DNA from: Nocardia grenadensis NBRC 108939
GTDB lineage: Bacteria; Actinomycetota; Actinomycetes; Mycobacteriales; Mycobacteriaceae
Direction of reading: 5' to 3'
Assembly (NCBI RefSeq): GCF_001613445.1
Contig: NZ_BDCJ01000011.1
Coordinates: forward strand, 1-64,000
DNA length: 64,000 nucleotides
The stretch's first letter is position 1, and each line of letters starts with the position of its first letter. The notes beneath the pieces are model-generated. The model was not told where the DNA came from. It saw only the letters and a list, made by a program, of their open reading frames with translations, and did no database searches. A program made the translations under genes and the position numbers. Positions 8,090-16,619 of the stretch are shown here, piece by piece.

Positions 8090-8583
8090 CCGGAACCCGC
8101 TATCGCCAGCCCGAGGGCGTCGCCGAATTCGCCGACGAACTGCGGCTGCTCGCCGAAGCCGTACTGGAACGCGTCGAACCGGTCCTGCGCGAGGCCGCCG
8201 CCGAGGGGCAACCCGAATGGAACAGTTGCACCTGGTGTCCGCTCTGCGCCGCGGCCGCACTGGTCCGCGGCGAACATCACGAGGTCCTGGCCACGGTGGC
8301 CGCGCACGGCACCGCGATCGTCACGGTGCTGCGGGAAGCCCTGGCCGGGGTGCCGGTGGATCCGGTGGTGGCGCATCGGCACGGGCCGGAGAGCGGCACC
8401 GGGCACGAAAAGTCCCGCCGTGGCGCGACCGGCGCCCACGCGGCATCCGGCGACTCCGTCGCGGCCGATGGTCACGGCGCGGCGGCCGACGGCACCGGCG
8501 CCGCCGCGAATCCACCCGGCGATCACCGCGGGAATTCCGGAAAAACGCGCTATGTCGGCATACCCGTGAACTTCAAGCATTGA
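8086..8583 (+). CDS. Small conserved protein with a CxxCPxC motif (Rv2183c-like)
   Basis: A 165-residue protein starting at a GTG that overlaps the previous stop (GTGA), so translation is probably coupled to the ArsA-like ATPase. Residues 1-60 form an acidic helical region with WNSCTWCPLCAAAALVRGE, whose closely spaced cysteines suggest metal binding. After residue about 100 it is low-complexity Ala/Gly/His. The partner in M. tuberculosis is the uncharacterised Rv2183c. The terminal CAT-TGA is made by the end of the inserted TnpB element; joining the flanks would give CAG-TGA with TGA overlapping the ROK kinase GTG. Confidence 0.75.
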   Translation: MTGTRYRQPEGVAEFADELRLLAEAVLERVEPVLREAAAEGQPEWNSCTWCPLCAAAALVRGEHHEVLATVAAHGTAIVTVLREALAGVPVDPVVAHRHGPESGTGHEKSRRGATGAHAASGDSVAADGHGAAADGTGAAANPPGDHRGNSGKTRYVGIPVNFKH

Positions 8584-8584
8584 C

Positions 8585-8830
8585 TTCCTCCCCACGCCTG
8601 AAGGCGAAGGATTCCCGCAGTCACCTGCGGGGTTTCCTGTTTCACCGGCGATTGCCGAAGGGCTGCCCCTTGCGGTCTTACGTCGCCTCCGCAGGCGTTT
8701 TAAGTCTCCACCAGCCCGGCGGCGACAAGGATATTCTTAGCGGCGTTCAAATCCCGATCATGTCGGGTGCCGCAGCCGGGGCAGGTCCAGTGCCGTGTCC
8801 CGAGGGAAAGCGTGGCGAGCAGATGTCCGC
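8585..8830 (-). ncRNA. Possible omega-RNA (reRNA) of TnpB
   Basis: In IS200/IS605 elements the guide scaffold is transcribed from the 3' end of tnpB through the right end, and the guide is read from DNA beyond that end. Here this is the minus strand from about 8830 down to 8580, with structured stems CCCCGCAGGTGACTGCGGG and CGCCTTCAGGCG. The natural guide would then come from the 3' end of the Rv2183c-like gene. Inferred from family knowledge. Confidence 0.4.
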
Positions 8831-9806
8831 ACGCGCTACAGGTCTTCGAACTCGGATACCAGCGATCAACCACAACCACCTGGCGGCCCGCGCGTTCAGC
8901 CTTGTATTCCAGCATCGCCCGGAACTCGCTCCACGACGATTCGCTGATCGCTTTCGCCAGGCGACGGTTGCCGACCATGTTCTTCGGAGCGAGGTCTTCC
9001 ACTGCGATCGTGTCGAACCGTCGCACGAGTTCGCTGCTGGTCTTGTGCGGGAAGTCCCTGCGGGCATCCCGCACACGGGAGTGCTTACGCGCCACCTTCA
9101 CCCGCTGCCGGGCGCGGTTCTCCGAATCCTTCTTCATGCGGGACAGGCGCCGTTGCTGGCGCCGCAGCCCGCGTTCATGACGGGCCATGTGTCGGGGGTT
9201 GGCGATCTTCTCCCCAGTGGACAGGACCGCGAAGTCTTTGATGCCCAGGTCGACACCGACCGATTCCCCGCTCACCGGCTATGGCGCGGGGTCGCCTGTT
9301 TCGACCGCGAAGGTCACATACCGGCGGCCATCCGGGTCGCGGGACACGACCACCATGGTGGGGTCGAGGGTGGCGAGGTCGATGTTCGGCCAGGACCGCG
9401 CGATCCGCAGCGGTGCCGCGGTTTTCGCCAACCACAGGGTGCGGTCCTTGATCCGGAACGCCGAGCGGGTGAAGTGCGCCGACTGGCGGCCGTGACGGTT
9501 CTTGAACCTCGGGTATCGCGCGTTGCCCTTGACGAACGCCGCGAACGCCGCGTGCTGGTGGCGCAGGGTTTGCTGCAACGGCACCGACGACACCTCAGAC
9601 AGAAACGCCAGCTCTTCGGTTTTCTTCCACTCCGTCAGGGCGGCGTCGGTTGCCCGATACGAGGTCGGCTTTTGTTCGGTGGTGTAGTGACGTTGCCGTT
9701 CGGCGAGGGTCTTGTTCCAGACCAGGCGTACGCAACCGAACGTACGACGCAGTACCGCCGCTTGTTCGGTATCCGGGTATGCCCGGACCTTGTACGCCGT
9801 TCTCAT
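8700..9806 (-). pseudogene. tnpB: tnpB RNA-guided nuclease gene with an in-frame TAG stop
   Basis: ATG at 9806 to TAA at 8700 spans 369 codons in one frame, interrupted by a single TAG at 9281-9279. Before it is the N-terminal half (MRTAYKVRAYPDTEQ, helical/WED-like). Twelve bases after it begins the RuvC half: VGVDLGIKDFAVLS (first Asp), TIAVEDLAPKNM (Glu), the zinc knuckle CSACGHLL...CPGCG, and RDLNAAKNI (last Asp). All catalytic residues are intact and no other lesion is visible, so decay is recent, or the RuvC half may start from the GTG at 9275, or the stop may be read through. Not expected to make full-length TnpB. Confidence 0.8.
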
Positions 9807-9898
9807 TCCTTCAGACTTACAGGAGCGCGCAGCGTGTGTAAGAACTTTTCCCGATTCCTCCTGACGGCCGAAGCCGGGGGCTTCCTCAGAGGTTTCCA

Positions 9899-10873
9899 GT
9901 GACCGGCTCCCGCTCCGGCGCCCCGCTGACCGCCGGTATCGATATCGGCGGCACCAATATCCGCGCGTCGGTGGTCGACGCCGCGGGCGAGGTCCTGGAC
10001 ACGGTGCAGTACCCGACCCCGCATTCGGCGGTCGCGCTCGAGGCCGCACTCGATCGCGCGGTCCGTGAACTCGCCGACCGGCATACGCTCGACGCGGTCG
10101 GTCTGGCGGTCGCCGGTTTCATATCCCAGGACCGCACCACGGTGCGCTTCGCCCCGCATCTGCCCTGGCGGGACGCGCCCGTGGCGAAACGGCTCACCGA
10201 CCGCCTCGGCCTGCCGGTCCTGCTCGAACACGATGCCAACGCGGCGATGTGGGCCGAGTACCGGTTCGGCGCCGCCGCAGGCGGGCACAATGTGGTGCTG
10301 GTGGCGATCGGTACCGGAATCGGTGCCGCGCTGCTGCTCGACGGCACCCTGTACCGGGGCACCTACGGCGTGGCCCCCGAACTCGGGCATCTGCAGGTGG
10401 TCCCCGGGGGACGTGACTGCGGATGCGGGAAGCGGGGCTGCTGGGAGCGGTACTGCAGCGGGACCGCCCTCGCCGAGACGGCTATCGAAATGCTGGCCAC
10501 CGAAACCGCGTCCTCGGCGCTGGCCCGGGAGCTCGTCGCCGACCCCGGCGCGGTCACCGGCCGCCGCATCGCCGACGCGGCCCACGACGACGATCCGCTC
10601 GCCATCCGGGTGATGGCCGATTTCGCCCGGTGGCTCGGGCTGGGCCTGGCCTTCGTCGGCGATATCTTCGACCCGGACCTGGTCGTCATCGCGGGTGGGG
10701 TGAGCAGCTCGGCGCCGCTGTTCCTCGACGAGGCCCGGGAAGAATACGCGGCGGCGGTCACCGGCCACGGCCACCGGCCGCTCGCCCGGATCCGGACCAC
10801 CCAGCTGGGCGAGGCCGCGGGCATGATCGGCGCCGCCGAACTCGCCCGCTCCGCGCTCATCGCCGGCATGTGA
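9899..10873 (+). CDS. ROK family sugar kinase (glucokinase-like)
   Basis: A 324-residue ROK kinase that should phosphorylate a hexose with ATP in the cytoplasm. The phosphate-binding loop GIDIGGTNIRAS is at residues 13-24; LLEHDANAAMWAE carries the catalytic Asp; GTGIGAALLLDGTLYRG and PELGHLQV follow; the ROK zinc motif is CGCGKRGCWERYCSG. The C-terminal adenine-binding part reads VVIAGGVSSS. The GTG at 9899 lies directly after the TnpB element, whose end provides an AGAGG six bases upstream; before insertion the start probably overlapped the previous stop. Glucose is the likely substrate but is not proven by motif. Confidence 0.85.
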   Translation: MTGSRSGAPLTAGIDIGGTNIRASVVDAAGEVLDTVQYPTPHSAVALEAALDRAVRELADRHTLDAVGLAVAGFISQDRTTVRFAPHLPWRDAPVAKRLTDRLGLPVLLEHDANAAMWAEYRFGAAAGGHNVVLVAIGTGIGAALLLDGTLYRGTYGVAPELGHLQVVPGGRDCGCGKRGCWERYCSGTALAETAIEMLATETASSALARELVADPGAVTGRRIADAAHDDDPLAIRVMADFARWLGLGLAFVGDIFDPDLVVIAGGVSSSAPLFLDEAREEYAAAVTGHGHRPLARIRTTQLGEAAGMIGAAELARSALIAGM

Positions 10874-10925
10874 AGGCCGGGGCACCGGGCCGGAACATCC
10901 GGTGGTTCGCCCGAAAGAGGGTCTT

Positions 10926-10941
10926 GTCACGTTCACGTAAC
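10926..10941 (+). promoter_or_regulatory. MtrA-like direct repeat upstream of plsC
   Basis: GTCAC (10926) and GTAAC (10937) lie exactly 11 bp apart, matching a GTnAC-n6-GTnAC pattern. It is in the 207-bp gap before the acyltransferase, about 140 bp from its start. Binding is inferred only. Confidence 0.35.
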
Positions 10942-11080
10942 CGAAACGCACCGGTGAAATCTCGGCAGCGAGTGTGAGTGACATTGTTCGCGGGGCTTGG
11001 ATGTGATCTGTGACCGGCGGTAGAGTCGGCTGGCAGAGGCATTCCCCCAAATCCATCCCGGTTCTCGGAGTAAGGACGTC

Positions 11081-11806
11081 ATGTTCTACTGGCTGCTTAA
11101 GTTTGTGCTGCTGGGTCCGTTCATCCACCTCTACAACCGACCCGAGGTGGAGGGCGTGGAAAACATCCCGGCCGAGGGCGCGGCCATCATGGCGGGGAAC
11201 CACCTCTCGTTCGCGGATTGGCTTTTCGCCCCGCTGTCGAGCCCGCGCCGGATCAACTATCTGGCCAAAGCCGAATACTTCAATACCCCTGGCCTCAAGG
11301 GGCGGTTCCAGAAGTTCTTCTTCAGCGCCTCCGGTCAGTACCCGATCGACCGCAGCGGTGCCGATGCCGCCGAGGACGCGCTGATCGCGGCCCGCGCCCT
11401 ACTCGACGAGGGCCGTCTGGTCGGCCTCTACCCGGAGGGCACCCGCTCCCCCGACGGCCGGTTGTACAAGGGTAAGACGGGGATGGCCCGGCTGGCCCTG
11501 GAAACCGGGGTTCCGGTGATTCCGGTGGCGGTGATCGGCACCGACGAGGTGAGCCCGCCCGGACCGTTCCGCTGGAAGCGCCGCAAGGTGACGGTGAAGT
11601 TCGGTAAGCCGATCGATTTCTCCCGCTACGAAGGTATGGGCGGTAATCGCTTCGTCGAGCGCGCGGTCACCGACGAGGTCATGTACGAGCTGATGCGGAT
11701 GTCGGGCCAGGAATACGTGGATGTCTACGCCTCCAGCTTGAAGAAGAACGTGCCCTCGGGACCTTCCTCCCATATTCCGCGCATTCCGGAGTCCGCCGCG
11801 AGCTGA
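11081..11806 (+). CDS. plsC: 1-acyl-sn-glycerol-3-phosphate acyltransferase-like (PlsC family, Rv2182c-like)
   Basis: A membrane-associated acyltransferase of phospholipid or glycolipid synthesis, moving an acyl chain to a lysophosphatidate-type acceptor. The NHxxxxD catalytic motif is NHLSFAD near residue 41 and the phosphate-binding motif is YPEGTRSPDGR near residue 118. The first 15 residues (FYWLLKFVLLGPFIHLY) are hydrophobic and probably anchor it. 241 residues is normal. ATG at 11081. It ends the Rv2186c-Rv2182c-type block; together with pimB this suggests envelope lipid metabolism. Its precise acceptor is unknown. Confidence 0.86.
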   Translation: MFYWLLKFVLLGPFIHLYNRPEVEGVENIPAEGAAIMAGNHLSFADWLFAPLSSPRRINYLAKAEYFNTPGLKGRFQKFFFSASGQYPIDRSGADAAEDALIAARALLDEGRLVGLYPEGTRSPDGRLYKGKTGMARLALETGVPVIPVAVIGTDEVSPPGPFRWKRRKVTVKFGKPIDFSRYEGMGGNRFVERAVTDEVMYELMRMSGQEYVDVYASSLKKNVPSGPSSHIPRIPESAAS

Positions 11807-11829
11807 ACGCGACGCGTACCATCGGGCGG

Positions 11830-12555
11830 ATGACGGTTCGCGCCAAGATATGCGGTATCCGGTCCCGATCGGACCTGGAAACAGCGGTGTCCGCCGCCGC
11901 GGATGCCGTCGGATTCATCTGCGGCACAACCCATTACAGCGAAGACGCATTGACGCCCGGAGTGGCCGCGGAGTTGTCCGCGGCCACTCCGTCGTTCGTG
12001 AACCGCGTCCTGGTCACCCATCTGGAGGAGGCCGGCGCCATCCTCGACTTGGCCGCCCGGGTCGGTGTGGACACCATCCAGGTGCACGGCCTGGTCGATC
12101 GCGCGACACTGAGGGCCGTCCATGCCGCGGCACGTGGGCGCGCCATCGTGCGCGCGGTCCACGTGACCGGCACGGACGCGGTGGCCCGGGCCCGGGATAT
12201 CGCGGCAGACTCCGACGCGGTGCTGCTCGATTCCCGGACCGCCGACCGACTGGGCGGGACCGGCCGCACCCACGACTGGTCGGTGAGTGCCCGAATCGTC
12301 GACGAACTCTCCCGGATGGGACGGCCGGTGATCCTGGCCGGGGGCTTGACCGCCGACAATGTGGAGCAGGCGATCGCCGCGGTACATCCGTTCGGTGTCG
12401 ATGTGAACAGCGGTGTCGAAACCGACGTCGGCGACAAGGATTTCACCGCCTGCCAGGCCTTCGTCAAGACGGCGCACGAAAGCGATCGAGGCCGGCCGGT
12501 TCCACTCCCACCGCGCCGAGTACCAGAGCTCCAGCGAACAGGGTCGCGGCGGTGA
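11830..12555 (+). CDS. TrpF-like phosphoribosylanthranilate isomerase family protein
   Basis: A (beta/alpha)8 protein of the TrpF family. MTVRAKICGI carries the catalytic Cys at residue 8; DAVGFI, TIQVHGL, VLLDSRTADRLGGTGRTHDW (with the catalytic-type Asp) and VILAGGLTADNV, VDVNSGVE (phosphate grip) follow in order. TrpF isomerises phosphoribosylanthranilate in tryptophan synthesis, but actinobacteria normally use the dual HisA/TrpF enzyme PriA, so this is likely a paralogue with an unsettled role. The last 20 or so residues (Arg/Pro-rich) look unrelated to the fold and may be read-on into the decayed region that follows. Confidence 0.75.
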   Translation: MTVRAKICGIRSRSDLETAVSAAADAVGFICGTTHYSEDALTPGVAAELSAATPSFVNRVLVTHLEEAGAILDLAARVGVDTIQVHGLVDRATLRAVHAAARGRAIVRAVHVTGTDAVARARDIAADSDAVLLDSRTADRLGGTGRTHDWSVSARIVDELSRMGRPVILAGGLTADNVEQAIAAVHPFGVDVNSGVETDVGDKDFTACQAFVKTAHESDRGRPVPLPPRRVPELQRTGSRR

Positions 12556-13229
12556 CAGCGGACCCCACGACCGCTGCCCCGATCACCGTCGCCACCACCG
12601 CCTCGTCGCCAGGATCAGCAGGGTCAGGCCGCGACCGGTTCGCTTCACGACAGCAGGAAGGTCACCACGGGCAGGATCACCGCGGTGAATGCCGCGAACA
12701 CCGCCGCCGCGGTCCGTGCCTTGGGCACACATGCCGCCAGGTGTCGGCGATCTCGCCGCGGCGGAACGGTTCCTCCTCCACCCGCGCCTCACCGCGGCGC
12801 AGTCCGGCCAGCGTGCGTCAGACGGTCAGCGCCCGAACACGACCGACCCGGTTCCCCTCTACCACAGCGATTTCCGGACGGGATGGCAGCAGCGCGGTGT
12901 GCGCAGGCGTATATCGGCTGGATCCGCGGATCGTCCTCCAGGAGCAGCGAAACCACCAGGGAGGTGCCGTGTAGCAATGCCTCGGCGGCTGTTTCGTCGG
13001 CGGTGGCCAGATCGGCGAGCGCGTGCGGTGCGGCGGTGGTGGCGGTCAGCGATACCGGGCCCACCGGGCCGGATAGCCGCCAATCGTGGGTCTGCGGGTC
13101 ACACGTTCGGATCGCAGCTCCCGCAGTCACCGCACCACTACCGGATCGGTGGGTGCGGTACCCAGGCAGTTCAGCGCCCGCGGACGCCACGACAGGGCCC
13201 CGGAATCCCGAGGCTGTCAGGAAGTGCAA
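12464..13229 (-). pseudogene. Decayed minus-strand gene(s) of unknown family, including membrane segments
   Basis: No intact gene is visible, but coding character moves between minus-strand frames. From 13229 to about 12880 one frame reads plausibly (TSLVVSLLLEDDPRIQPIYA). Around 12740-12660 another ends with a transmembrane-like KARTAAAVFAAFTAVILPV. From 12598 down to 12464 a GTG-started frame reads VIGAAVVGSAVTAATLFAGA, also membrane-like, ending inside the TrpF-like gene. I read this as one or two genes broken by several frameshifts. I do not recognise the family. Confidence 0.45.
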
Positions 13230-13278
13230 AGTAACTTCGGTGGCAGCGGTTTTCGGGCTGTGATCGGTAGGTAAATCG

Positions 13279-13870
13279 TCAGACGAAGTCTATGTCGATG
13301 TCGATGGTCGGCTTCGGTGTCGGGTCCTGGGCGAACGAATACGGGATTCCCCTCGAATCAAGGGCGTCGAAGAGTTCCGGCGGATGCTCCGACCTATCCG
13401 AAAAAAGGTGACGCGGTCAATGGAATCGGTCAGTAGAGGCGATAACTCTGTTCCCGATTGTGTGGAGGTCACTCGATGAATCTGAGCTTCGATGTATGGT
13501 TTGACACTTTCGGGGTTCTGGAGTGTGAACAGATCTTCGTTACGCCGGAATAGATTCGAGGTCGGGTTCGTAAGCGGCTCGGCAAGCGACATGCCCACCT
13601 TCATCTCGTCATTATGCGTTGCGACGGCTAAAGAGTCGTTGAGCGTAATCGTTGCCCGCTCGGCGACCTGCGGCTTGAAAACCACTGCGATCGTGCCATA
13701 GCTGGACAAACGACCACCATAAAGATCTCGGCCCAGCGGATCGCGTGTGACATATCCGTGTATCGGCCGACCTTCCGGCGCCAGGTCGGCACCGTACCCG
13801 AAGAGCGCCTTGTGCGAAGGGACGTATCCCTTCAACTGATGGTCGAAGATACTGGTTTTACCCGTGTCGA
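13279..13870 (-). pseudogene. Frameshifted, 5'-truncated gene with DUF3626-like character
   Basis: The frame from 13835 (TTG) reads as a real protein (YGADLAPEGRPIHGYVTRD, SSYGTIAVVFKPQVAERAT, LNDSLAVATHND), recalling DUF3626-type proteins sometimes found as toxin C-termini. At a T6 run (minus strand, about 13400) the frame is lost. The other frame continues with PPELFDALDSRGIPYSFAQD and an acidic DIDIDIDFV end, stopping at 13279. Upstream of 13835 coding continues (GKTSIFDHQ) to a stop near 13866, so the N-terminal part is missing. Base composition is clearly AT-richer than around it, which suggests acquisition by transfer. Confidence 0.5.
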
Positions 13871-14149
13871 AGAAGCTTCAGATTCCGGGGCCGACAGGTC
13901 GATCGGGGACCGGAATTCCCAGGCCCCGCTGTCGGTGCACACCATATCGCGGCGCACCGGAGCGCGCACCTCGTCGGCTCGCGGCACCGGCCCGGTCTTC
14001 CTCCCGCCGATCTAGCCATATTCCACAGGCGCTCAATGGTTTCGACCACCCTCCCACTCGGGCAACACACGGATGGGCGTTTACGTCTACGCTGTGGACC
14101 GAGGCACGGCGGCGGGGAGACGTGCGGCGGGGCCGGAGGGAGACTTTCG
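13871..14149. other. Spacer with a short minus-strand coding remnant
   Basis: On the minus strand a short frame reads RRDMVCTDSGAWEFRSPIDL, which looks like protein but has neither a proper start nor a recognisable family. The rest holds the promoter and GGAGGGAG ribosome site of the Spo0M-like gene. No complete gene is visible. Confidence 0.35.
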
Positions 14150-14911
14150 ATGTTCAGGACATTGCTGGGCGCGCTGGGCGCGCATACCGCCGAGGTGGAG
14201 ACCGAGTTGTCCACCCCCGGAGTACAACCGGGGCAGGCGGTGCACGGAATCATCCGGATGCGCTGTCATGATCGGCCGGTCCGGGTGAAAGGCGTCGCGG
14301 TGGAGTTGGTCACCCGGGCCGAACGCGAGTACGACGACGGCGAGGCGCTGGTGGATATGGCCTTCGCCCGGCAGCCGGTGTTCGGCCCGTTCGAACTGCT
14401 GCCCGGGTATCCGCTGGAAGGGCGGTTCGAACTGCTCGTGCCGTGGGAAACACCCATCACCTTCTACAACGGCAGGCACCTGCACGGGACCGCCGTCGCC
14501 GTCCGCACCCGGGTGGACGTGGACGGCGGATTCGACGCCACCGATACCGACCCCATCGGTGTGGGCGCGCTGCCGCCCCAGCACGTGGTGCTGGCGGCGG
14601 TGGAGGCCTGGGGGTTCGGCCTGCGGCACGCCGATGTGGAGGCCGGCCGGGTGGACGGGATCCCGCATTCGCTGCCGTTCTTCCAGGAGATCGAATTCGG
14701 CCCGTCACCGCGTTTCCCGCGCCTGAACCAGCTCGAGGTGACCTTCCTGGCCGACCCGCACGGTATGTACGTGGTCATCGAAGCCGACAAACGCGCCGCG
14801 CTCTTCGCCCCCGGCCGCGATGTCATGGACACGATCCGAGTAGATTTCGCCACATTCGAACAGGTCGACTGGGTCGAAGTAATCGGCCGGCGACTCCACG
14901 GCCTGGCTTGA
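14150..14911 (+). CDS. Spo0M-like (SpoOM family) arrestin-fold protein
   Basis: A 253-residue protein of the SpoOM family, arrestin-like beta-sandwich proteins whose role in actinobacteria is not settled (in Bacillus, Spo0M affects sporulation control). Family features are the opening FRTLLGALGAHTAEVETELS, the VQPGQAVHGIIRMR strand, LPGYPLEGRFELLVPWETPI in the middle, and FFQEIEFGPSPRF near the C-terminus. The ATG at 14150 is chosen over in-frame upstream codons because GGAGGGAG sits 8-15 bases before it. It stands alone between a decayed region and the inverted repeat. Confidence 0.82.
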   Translation: MFRTLLGALGAHTAEVETELSTPGVQPGQAVHGIIRMRCHDRPVRVKGVAVELVTRAEREYDDGEALVDMAFARQPVFGPFELLPGYPLEGRFELLVPWETPITFYNGRHLHGTAVAVRTRVDVDGGFDATDTDPIGVGALPPQHVVLAAVEAWGFGLRHADVEAGRVDGIPHSLPFFQEIEFGPSPRFPRLNQLEVTFLADPHGMYVVIEADKRAALFAPGRDVMDTIRVDFATFEQVDWVEVIGRRLHGLA

Positions 14912-14957
14912 GCCCGCCCACCGAACAACCGCCCCACCCCGCCCCTCGACGCCACCC

Positions 14958-15115
14958 CGGCGCCGAGTTCAGCGAGGCCCACAAAGGGTCGAGGCCCGTC
15001 CCGCCGTTCAGGCCTCGAAGCGCATGCGCCGCAGGCGCGAGTCTCGAGGCCTGAACGGCGGGACCTTCGGGGGCCTCGACCCCGCGGCGCCGAAGGCGCC
15101 GCAAATAAACACAGC
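14958..15115 (-). repeat. 158-bp palindromic intergenic repeat, copy B (inverted)
   Basis: The reverse complement matches 5365-5522 along its full 158 bp with about ten to fifteen differences. The long stem arms are at about 14999-15018 and 15046-15065. The element lies 46 bp after the Spo0M-like gene and 48 bp before the FAD oxidoreductase. Its GTGTTTATTTGC end faces the downstream start here, whereas in copy A the same end touches the upstream stop codon. Confidence 0.75.
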
Positions 15116-15163
15116 AAAACCCAGTATCGCCACGGCAGCCCAGCTGTGGTTAGCTTTCGTGCC

Positions 15164-16441
15164 ATGAGCACGCCGCACATCGTTTCTCCTGCCGAGTACC
15201 TGCCTCGCGACACCGCGGATGTCGTTCGCACCGTGCGGAATTCCCGGGAACGCTCCAGGCCGCTCACCGTTCACGGGGGCGATCCCGCCACCGACGGCCT
15301 CACCCTGCCCGATCAGCAGACCGTGGTGTCGCTGCGCCGGATGAACGCGATCGTCGATCTGAATCTCGGCCGTCGCACGGTACGGGTCCAGGCGGGGGCG
15401 CGGCTGTCCGATATCGACCGGCGGCTCGGCGCGCACGGTCTGGGCCTGCCCGTGGTGGGCGACCATCGGGATATCACCGCGGGTGGGTTCGCCTCGGTGG
15501 GCGGGGTGAGCACCGCCTCGCACCGACACGGCCTGTTCATCGATCAGATCGTCGACCTCGAGTACGTCGATACCGACGGCCGGATCGGCACCTGCGGGCG
15601 CACCCATCACATAGAACGGTTCCATCGCATCCTGGGCGCCGGCGGCCGGGCGGGCATCATCACCGCGCTCACCCTCGACACCGTGCAGGTCGACAAGGAC
15701 AACACCTGGTTGTCCACCGATTCGCACCGCTTCCTGGATTTCGACAGTTTCGTCGACTACGCCTACGCCGAGGTCACCCGTCCCCGGGACGCGGTGCTGC
15801 AGGTGGGTCGCTGGGTGGATACCGCCCCGCTCAAGGTGTCCCGCCCGGTCATCGCGGGTCAGATGCAGCTCGGCACGGTGCGGTTCGGCCAGTGGTCCAG
15901 CCTTTACCCCACCGCGCCCACCCGCTCCCTGCGGGCCCGCCGTGAGGTCGGCAGCCGGGCCCGGAAATCGCTGGGCGCCATTGCCTCGGCGACCCCCGGT
16001 AAGGCCGGTATGCCGGTCCGCAACGCCGCCGCGGGTGCGGTGATGTTCACCCCCAAGGTCCTGACCCTGCGCGACGCCGAATACCTTGCCGATACGGTGA
16101 TCAGTTCCTCCGAGCGCGGCCCGGCCTACCGGGTGGGCGTCTTCGCCCCGCTGTCCAACTACACATCGGTGTTCTACCGGCTGCACGATCTGTTCAACGG
16201 CCATCGGGAACGTACCGGCTGCTTCACCGTCATCTCGGCCATGACCTACGGGGTGCGTTCGCCGTATCTGCGCTACGAATCCGCCGCCAACAACCTGCCC
16301 GCCGCCGACCACGGCCTGATCACCTTCACCTGCCGGCTCCGCCCGCACGCCCTGCCGTCGGAACAGCTGCGCGATATCGTCACCGGCATCGAGGAGATCT
16401 GCCGCTCGGAGAACAGCATCCGCTACGAATCCGTCGACTGA
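15164..16441 (+). CDS. FAD-linked (PCMH/VAO-type) oxidoreductase
   Basis: A 425-residue flavoprotein with a PCMH FAD-binding domain: PLTVHGGDPATDG near residue 40, MNAIVDLNLGRRTVRVQAGA for the central strands, and ITAGGFASVGGVSTASHRHG for the Gly-rich FAD loop. The His of that loop could support covalent flavin, but this is uncertain. The C-terminal substrate half is not recognisable, so the substrate is unknown. The ATG at 15164 is preferred to the in-frame 15146 codon because it matches the usual short N-terminus. It is followed two bases after its stop by a GC hairpin (16455-16473). Confidence 0.78.
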   Translation: MSTPHIVSPAEYLPRDTADVVRTVRNSRERSRPLTVHGGDPATDGLTLPDQQTVVSLRRMNAIVDLNLGRRTVRVQAGARLSDIDRRLGAHGLGLPVVGDHRDITAGGFASVGGVSTASHRHGLFIDQIVDLEYVDTDGRIGTCGRTHHIERFHRILGAGGRAGIITALTLDTVQVDKDNTWLSTDSHRFLDFDSFVDYAYAEVTRPRDAVLQVGRWVDTAPLKVSRPVIAGQMQLGTVRFGQWSSLYPTAPTRSLRARREVGSRARKSLGAIASATPGKAGMPVRNAAAGAVMFTPKVLTLRDAEYLADTVISSSERGPAYRVGVFAPLSNYTSVFYRLHDLFNGHRERTGCFTVISAMTYGVRSPYLRYESAANNLPAADHGLITFTCRLRPHALPSEQLRDIVTGIEEICRSENSIRYESVD

Positions 16442-16619
16442 GCTGTGTTTATCTGCCCCGCCTCCGGCGGGGCGGGTCGGGACCTTGTGACCCCGATTCT
16501 TCACTCCGCCGCTCCAGAATCGGGGGCGGGCTCCGACCACGGAGGTCGACCATCCAGAGGAGACAGAAGGTACATGCTGTCGTGCGCCTGGACCGGTCCG
16601 GGGAGGTTCACGGCACCTG

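Larger units (their letters stand above)
8580..9898 (-). mobile_element. TnpB-only IS200/IS605-group (IS1341-type) element
   Basis: About 1.32 kb, lying minus relative to the host operon. The right end on the minus strand (8580-8660) shows a CGCCTTCAGGCG hairpin followed by GGGGAGGAAGTCAA, the usual terminus of tnpB elements. The left end (about 9840-9898) has the hairpin GAAGCCCCCGGCTTC. It holds tnpB only and no tnpA. Boundaries are inferred from flank joining: AAGCA before 8580 plus GTGACC from 9899 rebuild a stop/start GTGA overlap. Uncertainty is a few bases at each end. Confidence 0.75.
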
